Shown: piece by piece, positions 1 to 11,320 of the stretch
Layout: each line of letters begins with the position of its first letter
Position numbering within the stretch: position 1 is the stretch's first letter
Origin: Mucidula mucida
Lineage: Eukaryota; Basidiomycota; Agaricomycetes; Agaricales; Physalacriaceae
Direction: 5' to 3'
Assembly (NCBI GenBank): GCA_015501055.1
Contig: JADNYV010000020.1
Span: forward strand, 124,001-188,000
Length of the DNA stretch: 64,000 nt
The notes under the pieces: model-generated
Database searches by the model: none
Seen by the model: the letters and a program-made list of their open reading frames with translations, nothing else
Told to the model about the DNA's origin: nothing
Translations under genes and position numbers: made by a program

Positions 1-2046
1 TGTGATTCGACCATCGCAGTTGGATCGTCGTTCTCTGAAAACACCTTGGGCCCGCTCAAGTCGACATTCAAATCAGAGCTTAAAATCACTAGTGCGTTCG
101 TTTACCGTTCTTCTCTTGTATCTTCTAAACGTTTTCTTCAGACGCCCAATACGGTGCCATCTCGTCCGCCACAAGTCTGGTCAATACAATTTTGCCGATC
201 TTGGGAGGCTTCATATTGGACTACTATGGAGTCGCATGGTACACACCGTCTCGTCGTCAGTCTTTGCTGAATCACATTGTATCGAAGGGGTACCATGTTG
301 TGTTCGACCTGTATCTTTGTCGGTGCTGTAATATCGGCATCGGGAAGTAACGCCGAGTCTTTTACTCTCGTCGTTGTCGGCAGAATCGTCCTTGGTCTTG
401 GCTCAACAGTGATCGAGAGTGCAGGCAGCAAAATCCTTGCACATTGGTTTCAATACCGTGGATTGGCATTCGTTTATGGAGTCGATATCGCATGGGGTTA
501 GTCTAATTCTCCATGAAAGTAAACGGGTACTAAAATCACTTTCTTAAGGCAAAGTCGTCGTTCTCATCGCGAAAGCGACGGCTGTTCCCATGCGTGATAG
601 TACATCGTTCTGGGGTTGGGCTCTATGGGTACGTCTTCGTGACTGTGTGCTAGGCGCCGCACAACTTATCGTGACAGATTCCTGCTATTGTCTGTTTCGC
701 CAATCTGTGTGTTGCCTTTTCGAGTCATCTATCGGGTCTGATTCCTTGATTCCTGCGACTTCAGAATCCAAAACGCGGTGTTTGTATGGTGGACGGTATA
801 TCATCTTCCGAAATGGACTCATATGCCAACTGGACGGTCCAATGCAGCAGCGAACGGCTCACCACGAAGGTTGCTCCCCGACCTGAAGATATTGAAGTTT
901 ATTCCCTCCATGTTTTGGTGTATAGCATGTTCTCAGATATTGCAAGCTGGGTTGGTACTGTTGTAAGTTATGTAGTTCGTCACCTGACCACCCTCTAGGA
1001 TCGTTGGGGGCTTCAGTGGTTTGAACGCGGACATCATTTCCTCTACGCGAGGTTCAACAGACCAAATAGCAGGATATACTTCGGCTCTTCAACAAGTAAG
1101 CTCGCTACCACGTACAATGTCTGCTTATTATTGAACAGTCGTTCTTGACATTAGGTCATTCCCATATTCTTCGCGCCTGGGCTTGGTATGTTTTTCGATA
1201 AAGTTGGCTTCCGCATGCTCTTTGGTAGGTCTCAAGACGCTCCGCGTGCAATATTCATCTCATTTCATTCACAGTATCATTCACGAGCATGTTGTGGATC
1301 ATTGTTTACTCCCTTATTGGTTTCACCCGTGTGAATGCTCTCGGAGTCATGATCTTGTCTTCAGTCGCACAGTCATTCGTGAGTCTGCTATGGTGACTTC
1401 TCCCCTCTGGCCTGATGTTCCTATAAGAATGCGATTCCTTTCACATGTTCGATCCCACTCATAGTTCCCGATCAGACTAAACTTGGCTTGACCTTTGGCA
1501 TCTGGAAAGGTCGTGTTTCGAGCCGATTTATGGGATTCTGAAGCTGACCTGCCATAATAGCCTTCAACAACGCAGGTTCTGTGATTGTAGACATTGCTGC
1601 GGGAGACTCCAGGACATTGTCGGTCGTTCTTTCCTAGCTGGCTCCAATCTAATGATATGTAGACACCCAACGGAGGATATGAAAAGGTTATATCGTTCTT
1701 TGTGGCTATGAAGGCCTTAGAGTTCTGTTGGGGCGCTTTCTATGGGTAAGCAAATCCCTTGCTGCATGCTGTAAATCGGATTCTTACGGTGTGCCGTTAC
1801 AGAATAATCGATCGCCGGTACGGATTTCCTGCTACTCTTCTCTTTAAAAGCTCGTTAACATACGACAGATACCTCGGTGGCATCCTGACAATGAGCGAGC
1901 ACAAGCGTCATCTGCTTGAGAAAACCGACACGTTGAACGACCTCTCTGGACGTCGACCCCGCAACGTGTTCACCATTGTTGGAATGTCAGTCTTATGCTC
2001 TGCGGGAATTACCGCCTGGGTCTTGTATATCAAGTACTCCATATGA
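1..2046 (+). CDS. MFSD1-like major facilitator transporter, 5' end outside window
   Basis: Multi-exon gene whose 5' end lies beyond the left edge. Readable exons give hydrophobic segments with the glycine-rich MFS pattern GRIVLGLGSTVIES and HWFQYRGLAFVYG near 380-480, then NADIISSTRGSTDQ near 1025, FNNAGSVIVDIAAG near 1563-1604, TPNGGYEKVISFFVAMKA near 1665 and a basic tail ending ITAWVLYIKYSI at the stop. These match fungal relatives of lysosomal MFSD1, 12-helix membrane transporters probably acting on an internal membrane; the substrate is not evident. Introns are about 50-60 bases with GT-AG ends. An apparent one-base frameshift sits at the G run 1601-1603: the expected G-R-L-Q-D-I stretch is in another frame than the preceding exon. 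The gene is convergent with the methyltransferase downstream. Family assignment is fairly sure; exon borders are approximate. Confidence 0.7.
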
Positions 2047-2194
2047 GGACCAAAAGCCATAGCTCCGATTCGCGTCTGGATATAGTCGCCGTCATGGCAC
2101 GAGTCATTCAGTCTCCATAAATTTAGATACACCTGGTACCTCATTGACGCAAGAGAAGGGAAAATGCCTGCCAGTCCCTAAGCGCGTATCGTAC

Positions 2195-3388
2195 CTATCG
2201 TCGAATAGCAAATCCCGAAAAATACAAGGCGACTGGTCTCAAATGATTGACGCTCTCAATCTCCATTCTCGTATTGGAGTACAAAGCATCCAGGTACTCT
2301 TGAGGCCATATGCCTTGGGTTTCGAGAAGAGGCCGAATGGAATCCATGAATCCACTCGTCGCGCGACGGTATGCACGTCCAAGGCGTTCATTCTCGTACC
2401 AATCTCCGATAGGTACTTGGTAAGAAATTGGGGTGACTGTGTGGAAGGTCCTCGACTGATGAACAATGTTAGGAACTACGTCCGAGACATGGAGAAGGCC
2501 GCGCGACGTGAGAGCTTGATTCACGAGGTCATAGAATCGGCAGAAGTGAGGTGCAACTGCGCGAGGATTGGCTGCTGCCTGAGGACTTGTGGTATGGAAC
2601 GCGGGAAAGCGCGAAAACTCTCCAAAGACAAGGAGGCCCCCTGGACGGAGGATGCGGCTCGCCTCGTGTATCAGTGCGGCGTAGTTGGCAACCTATTGCA
2701 TAGGGAATGTTCCGTCAGCTTCCCAGCTTCGAGGCATGGCAAGTACCCTTACAGTCATAGAGCAATCTCGAAGATGCACAAAATCAATGGTCCCTTCCTC
2801 AAATCTGGTCGGTTGGCTCATGTCATGAACTTCAAACGACACATTTTCAGGAGGGTATTTCGTAGCAATGGGAACTAGTAAAAGAAGATCAGGCAAAATA
2901 CAGAGTCACTACGTCTAGGCCAACCTATATCGAAGCCAATGAAGATGGTCTCGGGGAACCTTGCTGCCATGTGTTCTGTCCTGTCACGAACTCAGTTTTG
3001 GCAGTGCGTAAAGCCTTGCATCATACCATTGACCCTTCCCGCAACAGAAGTCGACGGCAAACTTTCGACGACCTACTATCGGAGCCAGGACTTCCAGAGC
3101 CGGACCGACAAAAGGTTGCCCCATAATAATCCGTAACACCTTGTCTTGAACGGTGAGGCGCTATAAGATAAGTAACATTAGCTCGCTGAGGACTGAGCAG
3201 GCTCATACCTCTTGCTCGGGTGTGTCAACAGGCAAGGGATACGGTACTGTAAGAGACGAATGGAACAGCCGTCCATTACGTTCAGTAAAGTAGCCCGGAA
3301 ATTCGTCAGATGCAATCGATACAAGGTCGGATTCCGTGTCAGACAAATCATCGTCGCTGGACTGTTGATTAGTGTTGCGTCCAGACAT
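2195..3388 (-). CDS. LaeA-like SAM-dependent methyltransferase
   Basis: Minus-strand gene of at least five exons. It starts at the ATG 3388-3386 (MSGRNTNQQ) and carries the typical N-terminal block of fungal LaeA/UMTA-type methyltransferases: DEFPGYFTERNGRLFHS, then PYPLPVDTPEQE. After an intron comes RLTVQDKVLRIIMGQPFVGP and SAM motif I as DFCCGKGQW, continuing TEHMAARFPETIFIGFDI across a 46-base intron. The acidic-loop region VSFEVHDMSQP with IDFVHLRDC follows, then RILRPGGLLVFGEF and a C-terminal WPQEYLDALYSNTRMEIE block. This order fits a class I methyltransferase fold. LaeA homologues regulate secondary metabolism in ascomycetes, but basidiomycete genomes hold many paralogues of unknown substrate, so a global-regulator role is not claimed. 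Motif I has two cysteines (FCCGKG) where GCGTG is usual. A 244-codon plus-strand frame over the same bases is a shadow. Confidence 0.82.
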
Positions 3389-4708
3389 TGATGTCGTGCA
3401 TACCATTGCAAAGCGCACTTATATGGGGTGGAGAGACGCAGTCAAAGGTCGGCATGCGCCGTATGAAAGAAGGATCGAATTGTCGAAAGGGACGATGAGA
3501 CACAAGGTTTGCGGACACTAGCCTTTCCATACGTTCTCTCTGCCAAAGTCAAGAGATGACGCAAGAAACTTTCAAGAAATGAAGTCGTAACGAGAAGGCT
3601 TCAACAGATGGTATGAAAAGGCTCGGGTATTAGGGAGGTTCCCCAACGCAGTGCTGAATCCAGTCTCACGCTCTTGAACCAGAGTGCGTGTCCACAACGC
3701 GTAATGCATTGCTGAAGGAAGACTGTTCATTATTGACCCCAGGCTTGAGGCAATAGTAGGGACGCAACTCAGGAAGAGTGAATGAACCAGCTACTGTCAC
3801 ATGACTCTCTCTCGATCAACCGAGATGATCTTCCTAAGTAATCATTTTGAATCGCCATGAAAACGGTCTTCACTAAACAACATGAGATCCAGAATCCACG
3901 AGTGTTTTCGACTGAGACTTCCAGAACGAACTTAGACTGTATCTCCAGCCACACCATGGACTCCTCCTCCGGACTGGGCGTTTCCTGATTTGGAGGCCGG
4001 CTTTCGCCACATTCTGAGAGAAGGCTCACGAGAGTGCCACATAGAATAGCGGCCTTGTAAATTAAGATTAGAGAGGCCGTGTTCTTGGATCATACCGTGA
4101 GAAACCCCATTGATCTTGATATCTGGCAAACGACCTGAGTATGCTTACGGGACTAGTACTATGCCCGTTCACTGAATGTATGCTTCCAGACTAATCGTGG
4201 TATGTGGTTGAAGGCCAGCCTGAATATTCCTTGAATCAAAATGGATTATTCGAGGGACCCATTGCAATTCCAATAACTACACCATCGGATATAAGAATTT
4301 CTACTTCGCTAAGCGCGATGACGGGGGAATCAATATTCAAAGGTGCTTCCCGCCACCGCGTCAGAAACCTTCCTTGAGTCGTGACATCTCCCTCGGACCT
4401 TGAGAGAGGGGGGTGACAAGATTGGACTCTGGAGAGTTGGCGCGATTGGCAAACGAAATTTAGGGGCTTGTGTCTACCTCTAGTATACTCAACGGTATTC
4501 GCATTGTTGTGCATATGTAAGGTTTACTGCACTTACACAGTTGCGTTAAATTTGCATGGAAAATGAATATTTTGTGTTGTCCCGTCGAAAGGAAGGTGTC
4601 CGAGTTCCCGTACGATTGCACGGAGATTGTGTGAACTGTCACAGACAATGTGACAAATTCCTCTGACCTTAATCTCCCTCTCCTCATCGCGGGCGACGTT
4701 GGCGGCAC
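3389..4708. other. Intergenic region, divergent promoters
   Basis: About 1.3 kb between the divergently transcribed methyltransferase and RhoGEF genes. Short minus-strand open frames at 3769-4129 and 4236-4514 have no recognisable motif. The region must hold both promoters; I see no clear TATA box, repeat or RNA gene. Confidence 0.5.
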
Positions 4709-7700
4709 ATGGAAGGCGCCCCAGACAAGCGACATGCGGCGTATCAGTCCATATTTGGGCGTCCTGGGCCCGGGCCAGCGCAGCAACCGCCCCCACAACA
4801 GTACTACCCACAATACCATGACCGGCGCACATCGTACATGCCATACCAGCAACAGATGCCCCACAACGCGCAGCATATGTATCGTCAACAGCCTCAGGTG
4901 CCATATGGATATTCGTATGGTCAGTCGGGAGGTTCGCTGGCGCCGCCATCGGTCGTTTCCCGAGCGAGGTCAATCAACAGTGCGCATCATCCAGTCGGCG
5001 TCATCGTTTCTCAACCATTCGAGCCACCGGATCCATCGCTCGACCCATGGACCAATTCAGGTCTTACTCCAGCGCAGGCATACCAGGCGCAGGTATACCT
5101 GAATGCGCCCCAGCGCATGCAACCGTCACCCGGTCCTAGTCGCACTCCTGATCCACCCAGGCTTGGCGTTCCGGTCGATAGTGGACGACTAAACATCGAT
5201 TTCTCCAACCTCAATGAAAGTGCTGTCGAAGATGGCAGTGAGCTACCATGGGCTCGTAAAGATGCCAGTAAGTCCGTCCGGGCGAGGTCTCGTCTTGCAA
5301 CTCATATCCATTAGCACCGCCTCCCCCATCTAATCGCTACTCGCATGCATCACAGGCATCCTCCGAGAACAACTACACCCTTCACATCGACACTCACGCT
5401 GCCCAGTCCATCCGTTCGTCCGTCGCAAGCTCATCACCCTCCTCTTTTTCTATGATGGACCATAGCATTCCAGAAAATTCGACAGCCTCCACCTCCCTGC
5501 CCTCCCGTAGATCATCCGAGTCTGCTCACACAATACCACGCGTCATGGGCGGTCCTCGTGTTCAAAAGACAGCCCAGGATCGTTCCATGTCAATGTCGGC
5601 TGCCCCATCCTCCATTCGGCCATCCTCTCGGCCTTCCATACCTCCCATGAAGGAAGGAAGAAACTCTCCAAACTCTTTGCGCGTGACTCGCAAGACACCT
5701 ATTGTATACCCAGCTCTGCTTTCTCGCGTTGCAGAGGCATTTCGCGATCGCATCACTACTGGTGACAGGACAAAGGATGATCTTGAATACAAAGACGCAT
5801 TTGATGGCCGTGAGGCGGTCGACAAGATCGCGTATATTATCAAGACAACGGATCGGAATTTGGCCTTGCTTTTGGGACGTGCACTCGATGCTCAGAAGTT
5901 CTTTCACGATGTCACTTACGACCATCGGTTACGGGATAGTCCCAACGAGCTCTACAGGTTCAGAACAAAGCTTCCCAGTCCCTTTGTTAGCGGTGAATTG
6001 GGTGCCGAAGCAACTGAACCTATCATGCCCAAGCTACTAACACCCGATGACGACAATGATTCGGTGACACCTTCCCCATCCACATCCATCCCCACTCGCA
6101 CCAGGAAGGGTTCCTTGACCTCTGACGACGTAGAACTCCCTTCAGGCGTGTTCACGCTTCTCACCGATTGTTATTCCCCCACATGTTCTCGAGATCAGCT
6201 TTGCTACAGTATAGCTTGTCCGCGTCGACTAGAACAGCAGGCACGCTAAACATGAAGCCTCAACCGGGACTCTCCAAGCAGATTAGCCGCGAGAGTCTCG
6301 GTGACATCCCAGATGACGGAACTCTTTGGATACATTCAGTTCCTCAGGAAATAGTTGATAGTGTCTCTGACACGGAGAAGAGGCGACAAGAGGCCATCAA
6401 CGAGGTGATATACACCGAACGTGACTTTGTAAGAGACATGGAGTACCTGCGTGATGTGCGTGTCGACGACTGATTCCTGCTACACTTATCTTAACGACTG
6501 TTGTTGACAGGTATGGATCAAACGATTACAAGAACAGGACGACATCATTCCGCCGGATCGACGAACAACGTTTCTGGAACAAGTCTTTTGGAACATATTT
6601 GACATCATCGCGGTCAATACAAGGCTCCGGGATGCGCTCAGCAAGCGACAGAAACAGTACGCTGTGGTGGAGAAGATTGGCGATATTCTTCGTGATGCTG
6701 TTCCTCACTTCAGTCCATTCGTCTCATACGGTGCCCATCAGCTTTACGGAAAGTACGAATTTGAGAAGGAGAAGAACTCAAATCCTGCTTTCGCTCAGTT
6801 TGTTGAGACCACGGAACGGCGACCAGAGTCCCGCAAGCTAGAGTTGAACGCGTATCTCACGAAACCAACTACCCGCTTGGCTCGGTATCCCCTCCTTCTG
6901 GAGGCTGTTTTGAAGCATACGCCGGACGACAGTCCAGACAAGAAGTTACTACCAGAAGTGGTTGCTGAGATTCGTGTTTTCTTGAACCGAGTCAATGAAG
7001 AATCCGGCAAGACGGAAAACAGATTCAATTTGCTTCAGCTTGAACAACAATTGGAATGGAGGCAGCCGGCAGACCGTGTGGTGCGTAAGAAACAAGGCGC
7101 TGAATATGTGCGTCTGACCAAGTCGTAAACAGAATCTGCGCCTGCAGGAAGAGGGTCGTCAAATGGTCTATAAAGGTCCTTTGAACAAACGCGACGGAGA
7201 GATTAACGTTTACCTATTCGATCATGCGCTTCTTTTCACGAAGATGACGAAGAATAAGCAACATGAAGCTTTGCGGGTTTATAGACCGGTTCGTTTCGCT
7301 CAACTCCTGTGTGTATCATTTGCTCAAAGATTTTTAGCCTATTCCTCTGGAACTTCTTCTCATTACTGCCTCGGAGGACGTCACTAACGGCAGTAGTCGC
7401 CCGAAAGGACGGCAAGGTTTAGTGAAGAAGTCATCATTCAGCAAGGACTCGCGTGCATCACCTCACACCTCCGCCATTACTGTTCGTCCTCCGGAAGGGG
7501 CAAAGGGCCAGTACTGGATCAACTTCATTCATCTAGGGCGCAAGTTCTACAACTTATGCTTATGGTCTAACTCGGCGATGGGACAAAAGAAATGGGTTGA
7601 GCACATCTATCAACAACAACAGGCGATGCGGGAACGAAGCCACATATTCGAGACTGTTCCTCTTAGTGAAGGCTTCTTCACAGGCGTAAACAAGGTTAAT

Positions 7701-8967
7701 TGCGCCGCGCCAATGAGTGGAGGTCGGCGAGTCGTTTATGGGACGAACGATGGCGTTTATGTTAGTGACTTGAGGGAGCCGAATAGGGATCCCGTGAAAG
7801 TACTTGCCCTTCTCGAAGTTGTGCAGATCGATGTACTCGAAGAGTATGATCTCCTAATCGTTCTCTCCGGTAAGCAGTTTCTTCTATCTGGCGAATTGTT
7901 TTTGAAGTCTGCCCCGCCAGAACGACAGGTCATCACATTCCCACTCGACTCCCTCGATCCAATTGACCCGATGGCAGGTATGAAGCGAGCAAAGCGGATA
8001 TCGTCGCATACATCGTTCTTCAAAGCAGGTTTTTGTCTTGGAAAGATTCTAGTCTGTATTGTGAAGTCTACGCAGCTGTCTAGTACTTTCAAGACGCTGG
8101 AACCTATAGACCAAAACGTCCGTGGGAGGAATAAACCGACGTTCAAGAAGCTGCTGCAGGGCGGAAACGACACGCTCAAGATGTTCAGGGTCTGTCTCAC
8201 GTGCTCCGTCGCACCCTCTCCAGCTGACGAAAAATATACAGGAATTCTATATACCCGTCGAATCCACATCGATACATTACCTGAAAACCAAGATGTGTGT
8301 TGGATGTTCCCGTGGCTTTGAGATTGTGGATCTCGAAACACTGGACACTCAAGGATTGCTGGATCCCAACGATATGGAGCTGGACTTTGTCCGAAAGAAA
8401 GAGAATCTGAAGCCCATGGCCATTTATCGAATACTGAATGAATTTCTTCTGTGTTATGATGGTGTGTAATCGTTCAGAGTGACAATCGAGGAATGATCAA
8501 CATGTTCACAGAGTTTGCCTTCTACGTCAACAAGACTGGTCGTCGGTCACGGAGCAATTTCTTGGTTACATGGGAAGGGACCCCCACTGGTTTCGGTAAG
8601 GCCTCTGTTTACGATGCAAAGCGTTGCACTTACCGGCATTTAGCTTTACATGAGCCTTTTGTGCTGGCGTTCGAGCCATCGTTTGTCGAAATCAGGCATA
8701 TTGACACTGGAGAGATGGCTCAAGTCATACAAGGCTCAAATCTTCGACTCCTCTTTGCAGACAACCCACCGTCTGTTACCAATAACGGTGGGGGTTATCA
8801 CAATCCATATCATCAGCAGCATTCTGGGTATGTGGTTCCCGAATTTATTATTCGCTATACTAAAAGCCTTCAGATATCCTGGGTATGGACATCCCCAGGT
8901 GCATCCGCAGCAGATATATCCTCCGAATGCCGTGCACAATCCGTATAATAGACCTCGCATGGAGTAG
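4709..8967 (+). CDS. ROM2: Rho1 guanine nucleotide exchange factor (Rom1/Rom2 type)
   Basis: Large multi-exon gene starting at ATG 4709 (MEGAPDKRHAAYQSIFGRPG). The first about 300 residues are proline/glutamine/serine-rich and disordered. A DEP domain follows at about 5700-5960 (YPALLSRVAEAFRDRI to NELYRFR). The DH (RhoGEF) domain runs from about 6370 to 7078, opening with EAINEVIYTERDFVRDMEYL and including KPTTRLARYPLLLEAVLKHT, the conserved helix that contacts Rho. The PH domain follows at about 7160-7640 (YKGPLNKRDGEINVYLFDHA), and a C-terminal citron-homology (CNH) domain at about 7670-8760. The DEP-DH-PH-CNH order is diagnostic of fungal Rho1 activators of the cell-wall integrity pathway. 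Clear introns include 6456-6510 and a 52-base one near 7079. The protein ends YPPNAVHNPYNRPRME. The symbol is by orthology; yeast has two paralogues. Confidence 0.92.
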
Positions 8968-9423
8968 GACGAGATGAGATTCTAATGGTCTCCGACGATC
9001 GTGTACTTGCTCTTCGCACTGCGGCAGGGCCCCAGCGATATCTGTCTGATAATGCATCCATGGTGTCGATACCTCGGTGACCTGCGGCTTACACCTTCAC
9101 GTCCTCATCTGTTCTTCGTCGATAGTTCATAGTTTTTATATTACCACATACCTGCTGTTGTTGTCTGCATTTTGACCCCCTCACATGTTTTAGGATATAT
9201 TCTAGTATCTGTATCATCAATCCTAAAATTATTTGATTCGCGCAGAGGAGGTACCGCCACGCTCGACCTTACTCTGCCCCAGGGCGCAATGATGGTAACG
9301 GTCCTTTGGAACCTCAACCTATTCTTTCCATCAACTGTGCAGAGCGGTGTTGAAGAATTCCCCAGATTTCTGACTATATACATAACGTCGCTAACTTCTT
9401 GCCTTTCGACCACCAACAAACGT

Positions 9424-10088
9424 ATGCCAGCGCGAGCGCTAGTGAGTCGATTACCAGAACGATGGCACCCATACCTCCCGCCATTTCTTCTTGCTTTATT
9501 TGCCATTCTACATGCGGTCTACGTCTTTTGCGACAGCCTTTCTCCAGCTGTGACTGCTTCAATGGAGGGTTTCATTGTAGCCCAACTATGCCGATTGGCG
9601 TTTCTTTTGCTGGCACCCTATTACAGCCTGCAATACTCCAGAGTGATCAAGCGGCTGGCGCCTACCCCAATGGCGCGCGTCGTGGGGGATTTGCTTGGTG
9701 TGAACATCGTCCTTCTAGCTGGGGATGCCCTGCGCCTGTTCTGGGTGTGCAATCGGGACTACTTCCTTAATAAAAGATACCACAGTGCGTAAAACTGTTT
9801 TGATGAGCTTGGATAGGCAGCTGATGACGGGCAGGACACCACGCAACTCTATTCCATCATCTATATTGTGCGCACGAGTTCTTCTTATTGAGTAGAGCTC
9901 GAGCTAACCCTGTTGTAGACGCGGTGCTCATATCAGTGCCTCTGATTTGGAGCGGGTACGTGATGCGGACGTGGGACCACCGTATGGATGGCAAGACGTG
10001 GATGTTTAGGAGGATACCCTTTCGGCGGCGTGTGCGGGAGAAAGTGTATATCCCGCCACTCCAATCGAAACCTCCGGCAACTCGGTAA
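9424..10088 (+). CDS. Small multi-pass membrane protein, unknown function
   Basis: Two exons joined by a 134-base intron at 9785-9918 (GTGCGT to TGTAG); splicing restores one frame, giving Y-H-N-A-V-L-I. The likely start is ATG 9424 (MPARALVSRLPERWHPYLPP). The protein of about 175 residues has hydrophobic helices at PPFLLALFAILHAVYVFC, QLCRLAFLLLAPYYSL and DLLGVNIVLLAGDAL, with a fourth stretch AVLISVPLIWSGYVM in exon 2, and then a basic tail (WMFRRIPFRRRVREKV). I do not recognise the family. An upstream in-frame ATG at 9172 would add about 84 residues without obvious homology, so the shorter form is preferred. It lies about 450 bases downstream of the RhoGEF stop on the same strand. Confidence 0.55.
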
Positions 10089-10971
10089 AGGGCATGAACT
10101 ACATACAGATGATCGCTCATCGTACGCGCTGTATTTCTGTACTATTTTTGTGACTACCTTGTATGATTCATATCAGGCAAATACAACTCGCATCAATGAA
10201 AAGAATCACACACGCTGTTGAACCGCTCGCACAACACTGATCTCCTTGATCTTCAACTCTTTTGATGTATACGAAATGAAGAACTCTACAGTAACGCAGG
10301 ATGCGGCCAAGGTACCATCTTACGATCTCGTAAAATTTACGTACCTGTCCTCGTTGGGAAGAGTATTTATGGGCGATACCCAAGTCACTCTGTTAATCCA
10401 TACCGTCCGCGACATCAGACGATGCAAGGATGTGGCGATATGGTTTCAAGGGACCTGCCGGACTGGATGCTGTTTACGTTGGCCACTAAGAACGGAGCTG
10501 AGAGTCTCCAGGCTAGGCCTTCTAATTGGCACAAGTCTGGCACAAGTCCCCAGCTCAACCCATGGCCTTACAAGGCGCAAGGCCGCCATCACCATTCCAT
10601 CCCGAATGGGAATGCTCTAGATCCCATCTGCACGACTGGGTGACAGCTGTTTTCTGCGTCCATGTGTACGCTGGGTATTGGTAGCGCCATTAGCGGACAA
10701 GCCGATCTGGCCCGCAGTCTCGCACGCTGTCGTTCCTGGCTGAAAAGACGAGGAGTCTGAGACTGCCTTTATGTTCCGCGTAGGGTGTGCGAAGAGGATA
10801 GACTTTGCATCAATCAATTTGTGACGTGCTTCCCCGTCGAGCTTGTTCTTCGCAGCTTCCGTTCAACATATCGATTGGCTCTTAATTGCAATCTTCTCTC
10901 CAGCCTGCCCCAAGTCTCCCCTTGGATCCCCCATATGTTATGATCCGATCCATCAGGCTGAAAAACCAATA

Positions 10972-11153
10972 CCCCAGCCTGGACTTGCTCCCGCACATAC
11001 GGTCCCGTCGGTCCAATTGTCTTTCTTTCAGCTGTGGCGTTTCGGAAAGTAGGCTTTTGCACATGGTCGGACCATTCAATTCGTGACATCGGCACGCGTT
11101 TTCCCGAAGCTTTTCTCCAAATCAACGGTTGCGACCCCCCTGGGGTTCCCCAG
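10972..11153. promoter_or_regulatory. CreA/Mig1-like GC-box cluster
   Basis: Three matches to the SYGGRG consensus of the carbon-catabolite repressor CreA/Mig1: CCCCAG at 10972-10977, CTGGGG at 11140-11145 inside the palindrome CCCCTGGGG (11137-11145), and CCCCAG at 11148-11153. The last two are adjacent and inverted. They lie 170-350 bases upstream of the hexose transporter ATG, where glucose control would be expected. Six-base motifs occur by chance, so this is suggestive only. Confidence 0.4.
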
Positions 11154-11228
11154 AACGATCTCGTGTGGGAGTCGCTAATTCCAGCTAAATCCGTGAGTAT
11201 ATCCCCGTTTGGGGTGGCCCTAACTGTC

Positions 11229-11237
11229 TATAAAAAG
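11229..11237 (+). promoter_or_regulatory. TATA box of hexose transporter gene
   Basis: TATAAAAAG lies 84 bases before the ATG at 11321, in a pyrimidine-rich promoter context. Spacing suits transcription start about 30 bases downstream and a 5' UTR of about 60 bases. This supports translation starting at 11321 rather than at the internal ATG 11410. Confidence 0.6.
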
Positions 11238-11320
11238 ACTTGTACATCTCTCGCATTCCCTCCGGTCTTACTACCAACCACAACCCGCCTCATACGCATC
11301 TGTCTCACAGCTAAACTATC

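Larger units (their letters stand above)
10089..11320. other. Intergenic region upstream of hexose transporter
   Basis: About 1.2 kb without a supportable gene; open frames such as 10246-10620 show no protein-like composition. The right-hand part holds promoter signals of the hexose transporter, listed separately. Confidence 0.5.

Noticed and set aside
2144..2878. 244-codon plus-strand open frame
   Set aside because: It overlays the minus-strand methyltransferase, whose motifs (HLRDC, RILRPGG) are clear; the plus frame has no recognisable domain.
2195..3388. LaeA-like gene as hub of a secondary-metabolite cluster
   Set aside because: No polyketide, peptide or terpene synthase in the window, and the only P450 is 60 kb away; neighbours are housekeeping genes.
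3769..4514. Possible small minus-strand genes
   Set aside because: Short frames without domain, signal peptide or splice support, in the divergent promoter region.
4460..4973. Minus-strand frames of about 145 codons
   Set aside because: Antisense to the low-complexity N-terminus of the RhoGEF gene; no motif.
10246..10620. 124-codon plus-strand frame
   Set aside because: Mixed composition, no motif and no splice partners; treated as intergenic.
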